From positions 1 through 14,804 of the forward strand of contig JADJQQ010000012.1 of assembly GCA_016712625.1 (NCBI GenBank): DNA of 14,804 nucleotides. Reading direction: 5' to 3'. Below the pieces are notes generated by a model. That model saw only the letters and a list, made by a program, of their open reading frames with translations, did not search any database and was not told the origin of the DNA. Position numbers and translations under genes: made by a program. Position 1 is the first letter of the stretch; the number at the start of each line of letters is the position of its first letter. Shown here one piece after another: positions 6,987 through 14,471 of this stretch. The DNA is from Candidatus Competibacteraceae bacterium. GTDB taxonomy: Bacteria > Pseudomonadota > Gammaproteobacteria > Competibacterales > Competibacteraceae.

Positions 6987-7192
6987 CTTGCCCTCTCTCC
7001 AATATCACCACGTCGTCCCTAGTTACTCGCAACAGGTAGCCCGTGTCAGAGTTCATTAGCAATAGATCGCCCGGCTCCAGGTCAATCGGCGGCGTTGTTC
7101 CTAAACACACATAAAGGCCGTCGCCGTTACGGGCTTGGGCAAATGTGCCAGCGGGTACCCTCACTTACGGGAACGGTTATTAGATCACTCAT
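6979..7192 (-). CDS. Unknown small protein, about 70 aa, probably one frame break
   Basis: The likely start is ATG 7192 (MSDLITVPVSEGT), in the same CAAGATGAGTGA overlap as the next gene. This frame stops early, while the main body is in another frame beginning near a GTG at 7164: AGTFAQARNGDGLYVCLGTT, PPIDLEPGDLLLMN, RVTRDDVVILERGQDE. Removing one base at GGG 7153-7155 (plus-strand letters) joins them into 71 codons. The body is a beta-rich fold with a PGDLL turn, resembling small barrel-like proteins, but no family is recognised. Alternatively the GTG at 7164 is the true start; a stop codon immediately precedes it in frame. Confidence 0.5.
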
Positions 7193-7196
7193 CTTG
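6979..7196 (-). repeat. Identical 12-nt stop/start overlap CAAGATGAGTGA, two copies
   Basis: Present at 7185-7196 and 6979-6990. In each, the upstream gene's TGA lies 5 nt inside the downstream gene, and both downstream products begin MSDLI. Confidence 0.7.
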
Positions 7197-7397
7197 CACC
7201 ATCCTTCCCGCCGGGTGTCCGTCGAAGAACGACACCCTCCCGCCGTCAACCTGTATCACCAGCAAGAACGGCCGTCCTTGCCTGCCCGCTGTGGCTTCCA
7301 TGTGCCGATAGCGGGCAACTATTTTTGCTTCAATAATGCGAATGGTTTCATCTTCAGTTTGCAACGTTGCCCCGTTTAGCGTGCTGTTTGTCATCAT
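7185..7397 (-). CDS. Unknown small protein, 70 aa
   Basis: The start is set at ATG 7397 (MMTNSTLNGATLQTEDETIR) because it overlaps the upstream stop by ATGA and has GAGGG about 7 nt upstream. The in-frame ATG at 7445 lies within the upstream gene. A helix (IRIIEAKIVARYRHMEATAG) is followed by strands FLLVIQVDGG and RVSFFDG. The stop overlaps the next start by 8 bp. No family is recognised. Confidence 0.6.
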   Translation of the reverse strand: MMTNSTLNGATLQTEDETIRIIEAKIVARYRHMEATAGRQGRPFLLVIQVDGGRVSFFDGHPAGRMVQDE

Positions 7398-7585
7398 GTT
7401 CTGCCCTCTATCGGTGCGTCCAATTCCTCCAAAACGGATTGCCAAACCTGCGCGGCGATAGGACCAAAAACAGAAAATGCTTGTGCCGCATAATCTACAC
7501 TTACGCCAAAATATTTTACTACTGACGCGGCTGCTGCCATTTGCTCGTTTATTTCATCAGTGTTTATTTTAATCTTGCGTGTCAT
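7394..7585 (-). CDS. Unknown small protein, 63 aa, hydrophobic middle
   Basis: Starts at ATG 7585 (MTRKIKINTDEINEQMAAAA) with GAGGG upstream in a leader identical over 15 nt to that of the next gene. Residues about 15-55 are Ala/Val-rich helix (AAAASVVKYFGVSVDYAAQA), interrupted by Asp and Gln, so I read it as amphipathic rather than membrane-spanning. The stop overlaps the next start by ATGA. No family is recognised. Confidence 0.6.
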   Translation of the reverse strand: MTRKIKINTDEINEQMAAAASVVKYFGVSVDYAAQAFSVFGPIAAQVWQSVLEELDAPIEGRT

Positions 7586-7596
7586 GTTCTGCCCTC
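7394..7596 (-). repeat. Identical 15-nt gene-start cassette, two copies
   Basis: GAGGGCAGAACATGA precedes and includes the start codons at 7585 (7582-7596) and 7397 (7394-7408). It differs from the cassette used by the genes at 8.5-9.0 kb. Confidence 0.75.
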
Positions 7597-7605
7597 GTGG
7601 TTGCG

Positions 7606-8004
7606 TTACTGCCCGTCATCCATCATTGCCGCCGCTTCTTCAATCATGTTGTCCAGCGTCTTTTGTTCCCGTCGCAGCTTGCCGCCTTCTGGCAGGCTGT
7701 CCACCAACGCCTGCTGATTTGGTATCAATACGTCATACGGCTCTGGGTAGGTGGGAACGGCCGTTTGCTTCTCGCTTTTCAGTTGTGCGCTTGCGGCCTG
7801 TAACGTCAATCTGGCCCACTCCGCCAACTGTTCCGGCGGCGTATCTGGAAATACTTTCTGCCACACCTTAGCGCCTTCTACCACCAGCAGCGCGGCCAGT
7901 TCGACGTCGCGCTGCATACGCTCCGCAACGTTACGCATTCGCCCCGCCAAGATTTGTTGCTGGGTCATGCCTGCTTTGAGTAGGATGTCTGTTGATTCTG
8001 TCAT
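7606..8004 (-). CDS. Unknown helical protein, 132 aa
   Basis: Starts at ATG 8004 (MTESTDILLKAGMTQQQILA) in an ATGA overlap with the upstream stop. The sequence is mostly helical: residues 10-50 form a continuous helix (GRMRNVAERMQRDVELAALL), then VWQKVFPDTPPEQLAEWARL and a second helix to about 80. A Pro-rich turn (TAVPTYPEPYDVLIP) and a terminal coiled-coil-like helix (LRREQKTLDNMIEEAAAMMD) follow. It is the largest of the small genes after the MuF-like gene. No enzymatic motif is seen. The terminal helix could mediate oligomerisation; the function is unknown. Confidence 0.65.
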   Translation of the reverse strand: MTESTDILLKAGMTQQQILAGRMRNVAERMQRDVELAALLVVEGAKVWQKVFPDTPPEQLAEWARLTLQAASAQLKSEKQTAVPTYPEPYDVLIPNQQALVDSLPEGGKLRREQKTLDNMIEEAAAMMDDGQ

Positions 8005-8300
8005 TGTGCCCCCAATGTCGCCCCTAGTATTGCCATCGCCTTGATTTGCTCCAGTTGCGCCCGACTTAATCGCGGCGACGGTCGTCTAAACGATACCTTG
8101 CAGGCGCGACCGTGGTTGTAGCGTGTGGCGGCTTGCCTCATAATCTGGCCAGTTCTCAGGGTGATAGAATAGTCACGAATGCCGACAATTAAAAAGTCGG
8201 TAGCCAGTGCGCTATCTAGCATAGTTTTCGCAAGCTGGTCAAGCGTCAAACGTGCAACATTGTGCCCCAATTCTATTTCTGTGTATGTTGATTCACTCAT
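8001..8300 (-). CDS. Unknown small protein, 99 aa
   Basis: Starts at ATG 8300 (MSESTYTEIELGHNVARLTL) within ATGAGTGA, which also holds the repaired stop of the upstream gene. Strands at the N terminus and around FLIVGIRDYSITLRTGQIMR are followed by a basic stretch (NHGRACKVSFRRPSPRLSR) and a C-terminal helix (AQLEQIKAMAILGATLG). The basic patch suggests nucleic-acid or acidic-surface contact, which is only a hint. The stop overlaps the next start by ATGA. Confidence 0.6.
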   Translation of the reverse strand: MSESTYTEIELGHNVARLTLDQLAKTMLDSALATDFLIVGIRDYSITLRTGQIMRQAATRYNHGRACKVSFRRPSPRLSRAQLEQIKAMAILGATLGAQ

Positions 8301-8534
8301 TAGCAGTTACCTCATTTTGCGGCACAAACACCACCGGTAATCCCCGAATACCAGCGTCAAGCAGCGCCCCCTGTACCCGCCGTCAACCTCTCGCCATGAA
8401 TGGATTTTATCGGCAGGGGTGTGCTTGTTTTGCCTGCGCTGACCGTCCTTTGGTGTCAGTGTGTAGTGACCCGATTCCGCTTGCCATATGCGATTTGCTG
8501 CATCGAGTAGTTTTTGCTCTAGGCTGTCGCTCAT
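8293..8534 (-). CDS. Unknown small protein, about 80 aa, frame broken near its end
   Basis: Starts at ATG 8534 (MSDSLEQKLLDAANRIWQAE) with the GGAACCAGC leader. The first frame continues to a stop at 8307, but its last 20 residues (RCLTLVFGDYRWCLCRKMR) look unnatural. A base missing from the run of five C at 8367-8371 (plus-strand letters) would continue it as ALLDAGIRGLPVVFVPQNEV and TANE, stopping at 8293-8295 within the next gene's ATGAGTGA. That ending meshes with its neighbour and is preferred. The middle is polar and basic (KDGQRRQNKHTPADKIHSW). No family is recognised. Confidence 0.55.
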
Positions 8535-8544
8535 GCTGGTTCCT

Positions 8545-8763
8545 TTATCTCCTCGTGTTCAACGTTGTTGATAAACGGCCGTCGCTTACCATTTCGAGGT
8601 CGTCAGCCCCAATATAAAGCGTGTAAGGTTCGTTGTTAGGTTCAAGCCGCATAGATGCTATTGCATCATCGCCAATAATGGCAAATGTTAGCTTGACAAC
8701 AGGCTCGTTACGGTGTGGTGAACAATCTACCATTCTTTTAATCAAGTGTGCTTTTAATCTCAT
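8545..8763 (-). CDS. Unknown small protein, 72 aa
   Basis: Starts at ATG 8763 (MRLKAHLIKRMVDCSPHRNE) after AAGGAACCAGC. Four predicted beta strands (VVKLTFAIIGDDAIASMRLE, EPYTLYIGADDLEMVSD) suggest a compact beta-rich fold; the end is Thr/Ser/Arg-rich. It contains a spaced Cys and His near the start but no complete metal-binding motif. One of three neighbouring genes with an identical leader. Function unknown. Confidence 0.6.
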   Translation of the reverse strand: MRLKAHLIKRMVDCSPHRNEPVVKLTFAIIGDDAIASMRLEPNNEPYTLYIGADDLEMVSDGRLSTTLNTRR

Positions 8764-8773
8764 GCTGGTTCCT

Positions 8774-9007
8774 TTATTCTTTCACATACCAATAAATTAT
8801 TTCTAGCTTTTCCAAATCGACCACATGCGCCCAATAGATGCCAAGCCCGGAATCGTACATCTTGTTTACCTCACTAACCGCCTGCTGCTTGGCTTTGTCT
8901 AAATCATCGTAGGCTTGCAAGAAGTCGCTCCAGCCGCCCTGGTTGCCGTAATCCTGCCCAGAAAACAACAGGTATCGGGGTCGCTCGTTCACAAACTCTT
9001 TACTCAT
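8774..9007 (-). CDS. Unknown small aromatic-rich protein, 77 aa
   Basis: Starts at ATG 9007 (MSKEFVNERPRYLLFSGQDY) in an ATGA overlap with the upstream stop and after AAGGAACCAGC. It is rich in Tyr and Trp: YLLFSGQDYGNQGGWSDFLQ, a central helix (DDLDKAKQQAVSEVNKMYDS), then IYWAHVVDLEKLEIIYWYVK. The strand-helix-strand layout with an ending of alternating aromatics resembles small phage accessory proteins of unknown role. No catalytic motif is visible. Confidence 0.65.
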   Translation of the reverse strand: MSKEFVNERPRYLLFSGQDYGNQGGWSDFLQAYDDLDKAKQQAVSEVNKMYDSGLGIYWAHVVDLEKLEIIYWYVKE

Positions 9008-9195
9008 GCTGGTTCCTTATCCTTTCGCCGTTGGTCGTCGTCTAAGTTGACCACATCCCCATCTGCCCGCCCCAGGTGGATTGCAACAAATAGCGCCGCC
9101 TGGTCTGTTGTCATTTTCATAACATCGGCAACAATATCTATTGCTTCCTCTTCGCCTACTTCTTTTATCAAGCCATCCAGATTTATTGAATCCAT
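9004..9195 (-). CDS. Unknown small acidic protein, 63 aa
   Basis: Starts at ATG 9195 (MDSINLDGLIKEVGEEEAID), 13 bp inside the end of the MuF-like gene, so it is probably coupled to it. Acidic helices (VGEEEAIDIVADVMKMTTDQ, AALFVAIHLG) are followed by a charged tail (DDDQRRKDKEPA). It looks like a small helical binding protein. Its immediate coupling to a MuF fusion with a protease-like domain makes an inhibitor or chaperone of that domain conceivable, which is speculation. Confidence 0.6.
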   Translation of the reverse strand: MDSINLDGLIKEVGEEEAIDIVADVMKMTTDQAALFVAIHLGRADGDVVNLDDDQRRKDKEPA

Positions 9196-10805
9196 CCTAC
9201 ACCCCTAAACAGTTCATCCATAGCGGCGGCTATACCATCAAACTCGTCATCCGCCCACTGAGTAGGCACAAAATTGCCCTGCAATTCCTTTAACTGTCGC
9301 AACAAAACATCGTCGCCACTACGAACGGCAATATACTGGGCGTAAGAACGTGCGAATAATTCTGTTTCATCAAGCACGTAATTTATGTATCGCTTGTTAA
9401 CTGATATTACAATATCACGCTCCACCCCATTTATTTCCCGGACTTCTGTTCTAGAGTAAGCGCTTGGATTTGCTTTCATTTCTAAAAGCTTTTGATACAT
9501 CGTTGAGCTTTTAACACTATTGCGCCAAGATTCAAAAGACGCAGCGCCGGGCGAGCTGAACCCCTCTGGGCGCATACGCAGCGTATCGAATCGCTTGTCC
9601 GTGAATCCAACATTGTCCAGAAAGTGACCAACTTCGTGAGCCAGCGTCATCTCATGGTATTCGCCATGCGCCCCCGCCATTCGTATCTCTACGGGCGTAT
9701 TTACCCCACGGTAAACATACTGCCCATAAGCATTTTTCATGTTTGTTGTTTTAATTGGTATTTCTGGTAATTGCCCGTCGCCGTGAACCTTATCAATAGC
9801 AGCAATGGTGCGGCGGTATGAATCGCTGTACTTGCCGCCTGAAACTTTTAAGGCGTTGCTTACTGGTGTACCGGCAGGAACCCCTTGCCTAGCTGGTGAC
9901 GCCTGCGTTACTTGCTTCTGGTCTGCCCGCCGTTCCTTCTCCGCCTCTATCTGGTCATCCAACGGCGTCGGTATCGTGCCGATTTCAGGGTGTACCGTGT
10001 AGTGGCGGCAGCGGCAGTTGATTGTATTCTTGGCGCTGCCTGCTGGGTCTCTCGGGAACGCCAGTTCTTCGCCGCCTACGCTAAACTTATCATTGACCCC
10101 CACGATTTGCCCGTGTGCCGATAGGTGAGCGTTGCGCGTCCTAAAATCGCCCGTACTCATCCACGCCTTTTGCAGCTCTGGGAATTCTTGCAGGCTAGTT
10201 TCCATCTGCGATTGTGTCGCCACACTAAAGGCGCGGTTCGTCTCTGTCCGTACTATGGTCTCAGCTCTCGCCGCAATACCGCCTGCAATCTTGCGCCCGC
10301 CTTGAATCCCTAGAATGTCCGTTACTTTCTGCATGGCTTGATACGGCGTCAACGCGCCCAGGCCGACGCGCCCAATCTCGCTACTGATAGCCTTGATAAC
10401 GTCGCCTGCAAGCCCTTTAATGAGGTCTGCACTGTAATCCATCAGTACATTGATTTGCGCCACGTTGGAGCGGAAAAACGCGCCCTCTATGCTTGCTGCC
10501 ATCAACGGCGCAACCACCATCTCGACGCCATCGGCAACGGCCGTTTGCAATGCGCCGTTTTGCATGGTGACAAGCTGCTGGCGTAGGGTCTCTGTCTGGT
10601 TCTCGATGTTGGCTTTAATCTCACCCAGGGCAAACGAAGCAAAATAGCTGTCGTCTGGCACGCTCGACATATAGCCGATAATGTCCCGGCGGTACTGCTC
10701 TAAGAAGGCCACCATCTGCTTGACGGTAGCATCTTCCATCGTTTCAAATCGCTTGATAACGCGGTTCATTGACGCTGCATAGGCGCGTTGTTTAGCTGTT
10801 GCCAT
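9183..10805 (-). CDS. MuF-type minor head protein fused to a zincin-like metalloprotease domain
   Basis: An intact 540-residue protein starting at ATG 10805, 3 bp after the portal stop. Residues 1-140 are helical. Residues about 145-271 form the phage Mu gpF-like domain: AETIVRTETNRAFSVATQSQ, AWMSTGDFRTRNAHLSAHGQ, then FPRDPAGSAKNTINCRCRHY, with the typical paired cysteines near the end. Such proteins sit inside the head beside the portal and may be injected with DNA. A charged linker (about 275-320) leads to a second domain with the zinc motif HEVGH (390-394), Asp397, and downstream ETELFARSYAQYI (480-492), whose Glu482 could be the third ligand. This matches zincin metallopeptidase logic. 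MuF proteins carrying C-terminal toxin domains are known in temperate phages. Whether this domain is a toxin or an assembly/ejection protease is open. Confidence 0.85.
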   Translation of the reverse strand: MATAKQRAYAASMNRVIKRFETMEDATVKQMVAFLEQYRRDIIGYMSSVPDDSYFASFALGEIKANIENQTETLRQQLVTMQNGALQTAVADGVEMVVAPLMAASIEGAFFRSNVAQINVLMDYSADLIKGLAGDVIKAISSEIGRVGLGALTPYQAMQKVTDILGIQGGRKIAGGIAARAETIVRTETNRAFSVATQSQMETSLQEFPELQKAWMSTGDFRTRNAHLSAHGQIVGVNDKFSVGGEELAFPRDPAGSAKNTINCRCRHYTVHPEIGTIPTPLDDQIEAEKERRADQKQVTQASPARQGVPAGTPVSNALKVSGGKYSDSYRRTIAAIDKVHGDGQLPEIPIKTTNMKNAYGQYVYRGVNTPVEIRMAGAHGEYHEMTLAHEVGHFLDNVGFTDKRFDTLRMRPEGFSSPGAASFESWRNSVKSSTMYQKLLEMKANPSAYSRTEVREINGVERDIVISVNKRYINYVLDETELFARSYAQYIAVRSGDDVLLRQLKELQGNFVPTQWADDEFDGIAAAMDELFRGVGWIQ

Positions 10806-10808
10806 TTA

Positions 10809-12434
10809 TCACTTTTGCCGATTTGTCACAAGTGCCTGTTGCCCGTTCATCATTGCTACCGGCTGCCCGTTGGTTGCCCCGTTCGCCTGTGCAAGCATCC
10901 CGTTCAGCTTGTCATTGTTGGCCTGCACATCATCCAATTCGGCCTGCTCGTTTTCGCCGTCAATATCATCCAGCTCCGCCGCCGTGTCGATTTCGATGTT
11001 CAATTCTTTCAGCAGCTTATGAAATACCTCTGCCGCTTTACGCCGCCCCAGGATGCCCATCTGTATGGCCTTGTCAAGCGCCGCAATAGTTGGCGCAAAG
11101 GTAGCCGTGACACCCTTCATATCCTCAGCGCGTAGGCTTGGCAGCTCTACCGCTATCGTTGGATATTTGTCCTTCTCCTCTGGCTTCCACTCGCCTGCGA
11201 TTTCGGCTTGGTCTGCCACGAACTGACACAGCATGAGCAGCATTTCTTCTACGATGCCCTGATCATGCTCCAGGCTCTTTTCGCTGGGTGTGGCCTGTTC
11301 TGACAGGGTGGAGCGGTTGGTGTCGTTGCCAAAAGCATACCAGCTCATCGGGTAACCAGAACCGCCCATCGTGTGCCCTAACAATGCCTCAGCAGCGGCA
11401 ATACTGCCGGACTGCTTTAGGTCGGCCGTCTTTAAGTCCCAATCTTCGTTCTCATTGGTCATGTTGACGCTGCCGCGCTTAGGCGGGTTGCGCCCAATGC
11501 GATTTCGCGCCCGGTTCCAGGGCGTCCGAACCCTCTTGCACTCCCGTCAGCTTCACGAACCACGAAAATAAGCGGCGAACTGTTCGCGCTCACCAGGGCA
11601 AACAATGTTTGTTCGTATTGGTCAATCCAGTCGGCAGCTTGTAGTAGGTCGCTATGTCCGCGCGGCATGTTTGACACGCTGTTGACCTTGAAGAAGAACA
11701 CGGAACCGGCGTACTCTCGCAGCCCTTTTCTTTCAGCATCGCCATTTCCCACGGCTCTACATTGGCCTGCTCTGCCGTTACCAGCTTCCCAGGATGCTTG
11801 GCTTGCTCCACTCGTCCGCCGTCTACATAGTCGTCATCGTGGCGGATAATGCGGTATGCTTTTGTTGGGTTTTCGTAAGAACCACCAACCATGATAATAC
11901 TCATCTGCATACTGTTGTCAGGATGGCACACGACGCCGCTAACATCGGCAGTGTCAATGTAGCCAATGCGGGTACGGCCGTCTTTCTCCCGCACGAAGGC
12001 CGGGTATATCTGTTCCCCTAACAAAACAACTGCAAGGTGAATTCACGCGCCCGCGCCTCTAGCTCGTTGTCATCCCAGAAGGCGTCAAGAATGGCTTTCA
12101 GCTTTTCGTCCTTCGTTGACGGCCGTGCATTCTTGCCAATGATGTGGTCACGCTTAAGCGATAGGATACGACGCGCCAATGGCGATGACTGGTACAAAGT
12201 CCAGACGACTTCCATTTCTTTGTCGCGGCTTATTTTTGAAAAGTCACGCAGCTTGCCACCGCTAGACATTTTGCGGTAGCCAAACGATTTCAAGTCACCA
12301 GATGGCGGCTCGTCGTTGGCGTCGGAGTATCCCGCTTCATACGCGCGGACTGATGCCGCCTCTGTCGCTTCTTGCATTCTGGCGGCGGTAATGCCGCCTA
12401 AACTCTCTATGATACGTTCACCTAATGTTGCCAT
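10809..12434 (-). CDS. Portal protein, frame broken three times
   Basis: Four successive frames join into one protein of about 542 residues from ATG 12434 (MATLGERIIESLGGITAARM). Segments: to FTLQLF; LLGEQIYPAFVREKDGRTRI to MLKEKG; LREYAGSVFFFKVNSVSNMP to REIALG; then RNPPKRGSVNMTNENEDWDL to the stop at 10809. One missing base at each of the runs 12023-12026, 11723-11729 and 11493-11495 explains the breaks, and the repaired length is an exact number of codons. Portal features include RDKEMEVVWTLYQSSPLARR early, the wing/stem region (SVSNMPRGHSDLLQAADWID, LIFVVREADG), and a Gln/Asn-rich C terminus. Portals form the 12-subunit ring through which DNA is packaged. Position between large terminase and the MuF gene agrees. 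As given, the sequence would not make this protein. Confidence 0.8.
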
Positions 12435-12450
12435 GCTCTAAGCTCCCTCA

Positions 12451-13990
12451 TTATCTGCGCCGGGTGAAAAACACCGACGGGTCAAAATCTATTGATTCAC
12501 TTGCGGGTAATGTATATTGTGCCAGCTGGCTAAACCCGCCGCTCGATGCGTCTACCGGGTCTTTTATCTTGCCATTCGGAAATGATGTCAACACGTCAAG
12601 GTAACGGCCGTTCCACTCGCCTGCCAGCAACTTAACGTTTTGAATGGCGCATTGCGCCGCGAACGGTTCTGCTCTTAATTCCTTGTCACCTGTCGGGCGG
12701 TCTGCCTTGACCGTGTACTTTGGATTATTTTTGATTGTAGACTCTGCCGATTCTTTACCGCCGCTGCCCGGCTCTTGTTCTATGTAGGTTTCGACGTGCC
12801 CGAATGCGGTAGAATCGGTGGCCAGCGTTTGGCTAATAATGCGCTCTCGTGTCGCTGCCTCCCACTGCCCCATAATAACATCGACAATATAATACACGCC
12901 TTCATACTCTCCAATCAATACCCCAGCCGTATATGCCCCGGCGTCCTTGGTGCCTGCTTTGTCCCAATAGCGAACAAAGCGCATAAGCTCTGGTTTGACG
13001 GGTAGCCTTTGCAATATTTCAAACCAATCCCTCTTAAACATAGACCCATCACGCGGGGCAGGCCGTTGCATATATAACGCTTCCCATTCATACGTGCCCA
13101 AGCTCGCCCGTGTGGCATTCAGCTCATCAACGTCAAATCTATCTGGCCACAACGGATCGCCATAGTCGCGCGGGTCATAGACGGCTATATCATTTTCAGC
13201 AACAGCCGGAAACACCAGCACCACCCATTGATCGGCCGTTGGGTCACTCTCTGCCAGGTCAAGCAACCGTGCGGCCAAGTCGGCCTCATGCCACCGCGTA
13301 AGCGTCAGCAGGATGCCGCCATCAGGGGATAGACGGGTACGAAAGGTTGACGTATACCAATCCCACACGTTAGCGCGTATCGTCTGGCTGCTCGCGTCCT
13401 GTCGGTTCTTGTAAGGATCGTCAATGATGCCGTAATCCATGCCCATGCCCGTAATAGCCCCGCCAACACCAGAGGATCGGTAATAACCATCATGCCCCAC
13501 AACCTCGAAAATGTCGCTGTTACGCAAATAGGTGCCACGGGCTACCGTCCGCGCGTTGGAGCCAAACAGCCGCGTTTGCGGGAATACCCGCTCGTAAGCG
13601 TCGCTATCGATGATACGTTGAACGTCTCGATTCATTCGGCGTGCAAGGTCCGCCCCATAGCTGGCCGATATGATTTTAGAATCTGCATCTTGCCCAAAAT
13701 GTAAGCGGGTAAGCGTCGGCTAACTATCTCGCTTTTGCCATGCCGAGGCGGGGCGAATATCATCAGGCGCTTGATGTCGCCTGCTATGAACTGGTCGAGG
13801 TATTCAAACATGACACGGTGGTGCCAATTGACTCCGATATTCTAGATAGGGTGCAGGGTGAAATTTTGCAGATTAGATCGGGCTGCGAGTATTTCAGGAA
13901 CGGCCGTTCCCCCGCCGCCCTGATAGCGGCGAGCCGATTTTGTGGCGATACTACGCGGGCGATTGCGGTGAGGGCGTCAGCTTGCAGCAT
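12451..13990 (-). CDS. terL: Terminase large subunit, frame broken in the N-terminal part
   Basis: ATP-driven packaging motor and nuclease. The start is ATG 13990 (MLQADALTAIARVVSPQNRL), overlapping the small terminase stop. The first frame breaks at TTTT 13864-13867. A second frame holds an in-frame TAG (13842-13844), then WHHRVMFEYLDQFIAGDIKR and the P-loop APPRHGKSE (about 13728-13751). A missing base near 13684-13687 leads to the last, 394-codon frame starting within KIISASYGADLARRMNRD. Later motifs are Walker B YGIIDDP, the coupling segment LTLTRWHEADL, and nuclease-domain acidic sites FVRYWDKAGTKDAG, ETYIEQEPGSGG and KDPVDASSGGF. Two added bases give 514 codons, except for the TAG, which needs a substitution or two compensating indels. 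The family is close to P22/T4-type terminases with a C-terminal RNase H-like nuclease. Confidence 0.85.
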
Positions 13991-14471
13991 CAACCCCCGC
14001 TTTCCTGAAGAAGTCCGCCAGCAAATCAGGCACATCGGCATAAAGCACCCGCGCCCGTTCCGGTGTGAGTTCACCCTTGCGTAACGCGTCGATTACCTCG
14101 TCTTCCCAAGTGATTTCGCGGTTCTCATTGCGCTGCGGAACCTTGCCAATGGCACGCTCTATAATCTCGGTGGCCACCGCTTGACGCAACTTTTCATCGT
14201 CACTGTCAAGCCCCGCCGTTTTCACCATTGCCGCCTTTGCCGCCGCGCTGTAGAGGATGTCACGAACCGCCGTTTCGATGTCATCGCTTAAGGCTTTAGC
14301 GCCTCATCAACAATGGAAGGCCAGCGATAAACGGTGTCGGGCTCTATGCCGATTAGTTCAGCGCCCTCTTTTTTGGTGGCGCATTCCTGCATGGCAACGA
14401 CAAAACGCCGCTGATTGCGGTTGAGTTTGGGCCAAATCGTGAAATGCGCTCAGATATGGATTTTCTTGCAT
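13977..14471 (-). CDS. terS: Terminase small subunit, frame broken twice
   Basis: Three frames join into 164 residues: MQENPYLSAFHDLA from ATG 14471, then KLNRNQRRFVVAMQECATKK, EGAELIGIEPDTVYRWPSIV and DEALK, then ALSDDIETAVRDILYSAAAK through to GVDAAS at 13977. One extra base at GGG 14429-14431 and one missing base at TTT 14295-14297 (plus-strand letters) restore the frame with an exact codon count. Residues about 15-50 form a helix-turn-helix of the type used by small terminases to recognise the packaging site. The C-terminal half is helical and charged, suited to oligomerisation and contact with the large subunit. The start overlaps the repaired stop of the upstream gene (TAATG). The stop overlaps terL by ATGCTGCAAGCTGA. 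Position directly before terL is the classical one. Confidence 0.75.

Larger units (their letters stand above)
8530..9018 (-). repeat. Identical 16-nt gene-start cassette, three copies
   Basis: AAGGAACCAGCATGAG, covering the ribosome site, start codon and second codon's first bases, occurs at 9003-9018, 8759-8774 and 8530-8545 before three consecutive unrelated small genes. Confidence 0.8.

Noticed and set aside
6801..9195. CRISPR array or tandem repeats in the small-gene block
   Set aside because: The repeated elements are 12-16 bp start-site cassettes with irregular spacing set by the genes, and there are no spacers.
11459..12434. Three to four separate genes in the portal region
   Set aside because: The fragments join end to end at homopolymers into one protein of portal length with no internal ribosome sites, so they are pieces of one gene.
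13784..14074. 96-codon minus-strand ORF as a separate gene
   Set aside because: Its useful part is the first segment of the large terminase from ATG 13990. The rest is out-of-frame small terminase sequence upstream and out-of-frame large terminase sequence downstream.
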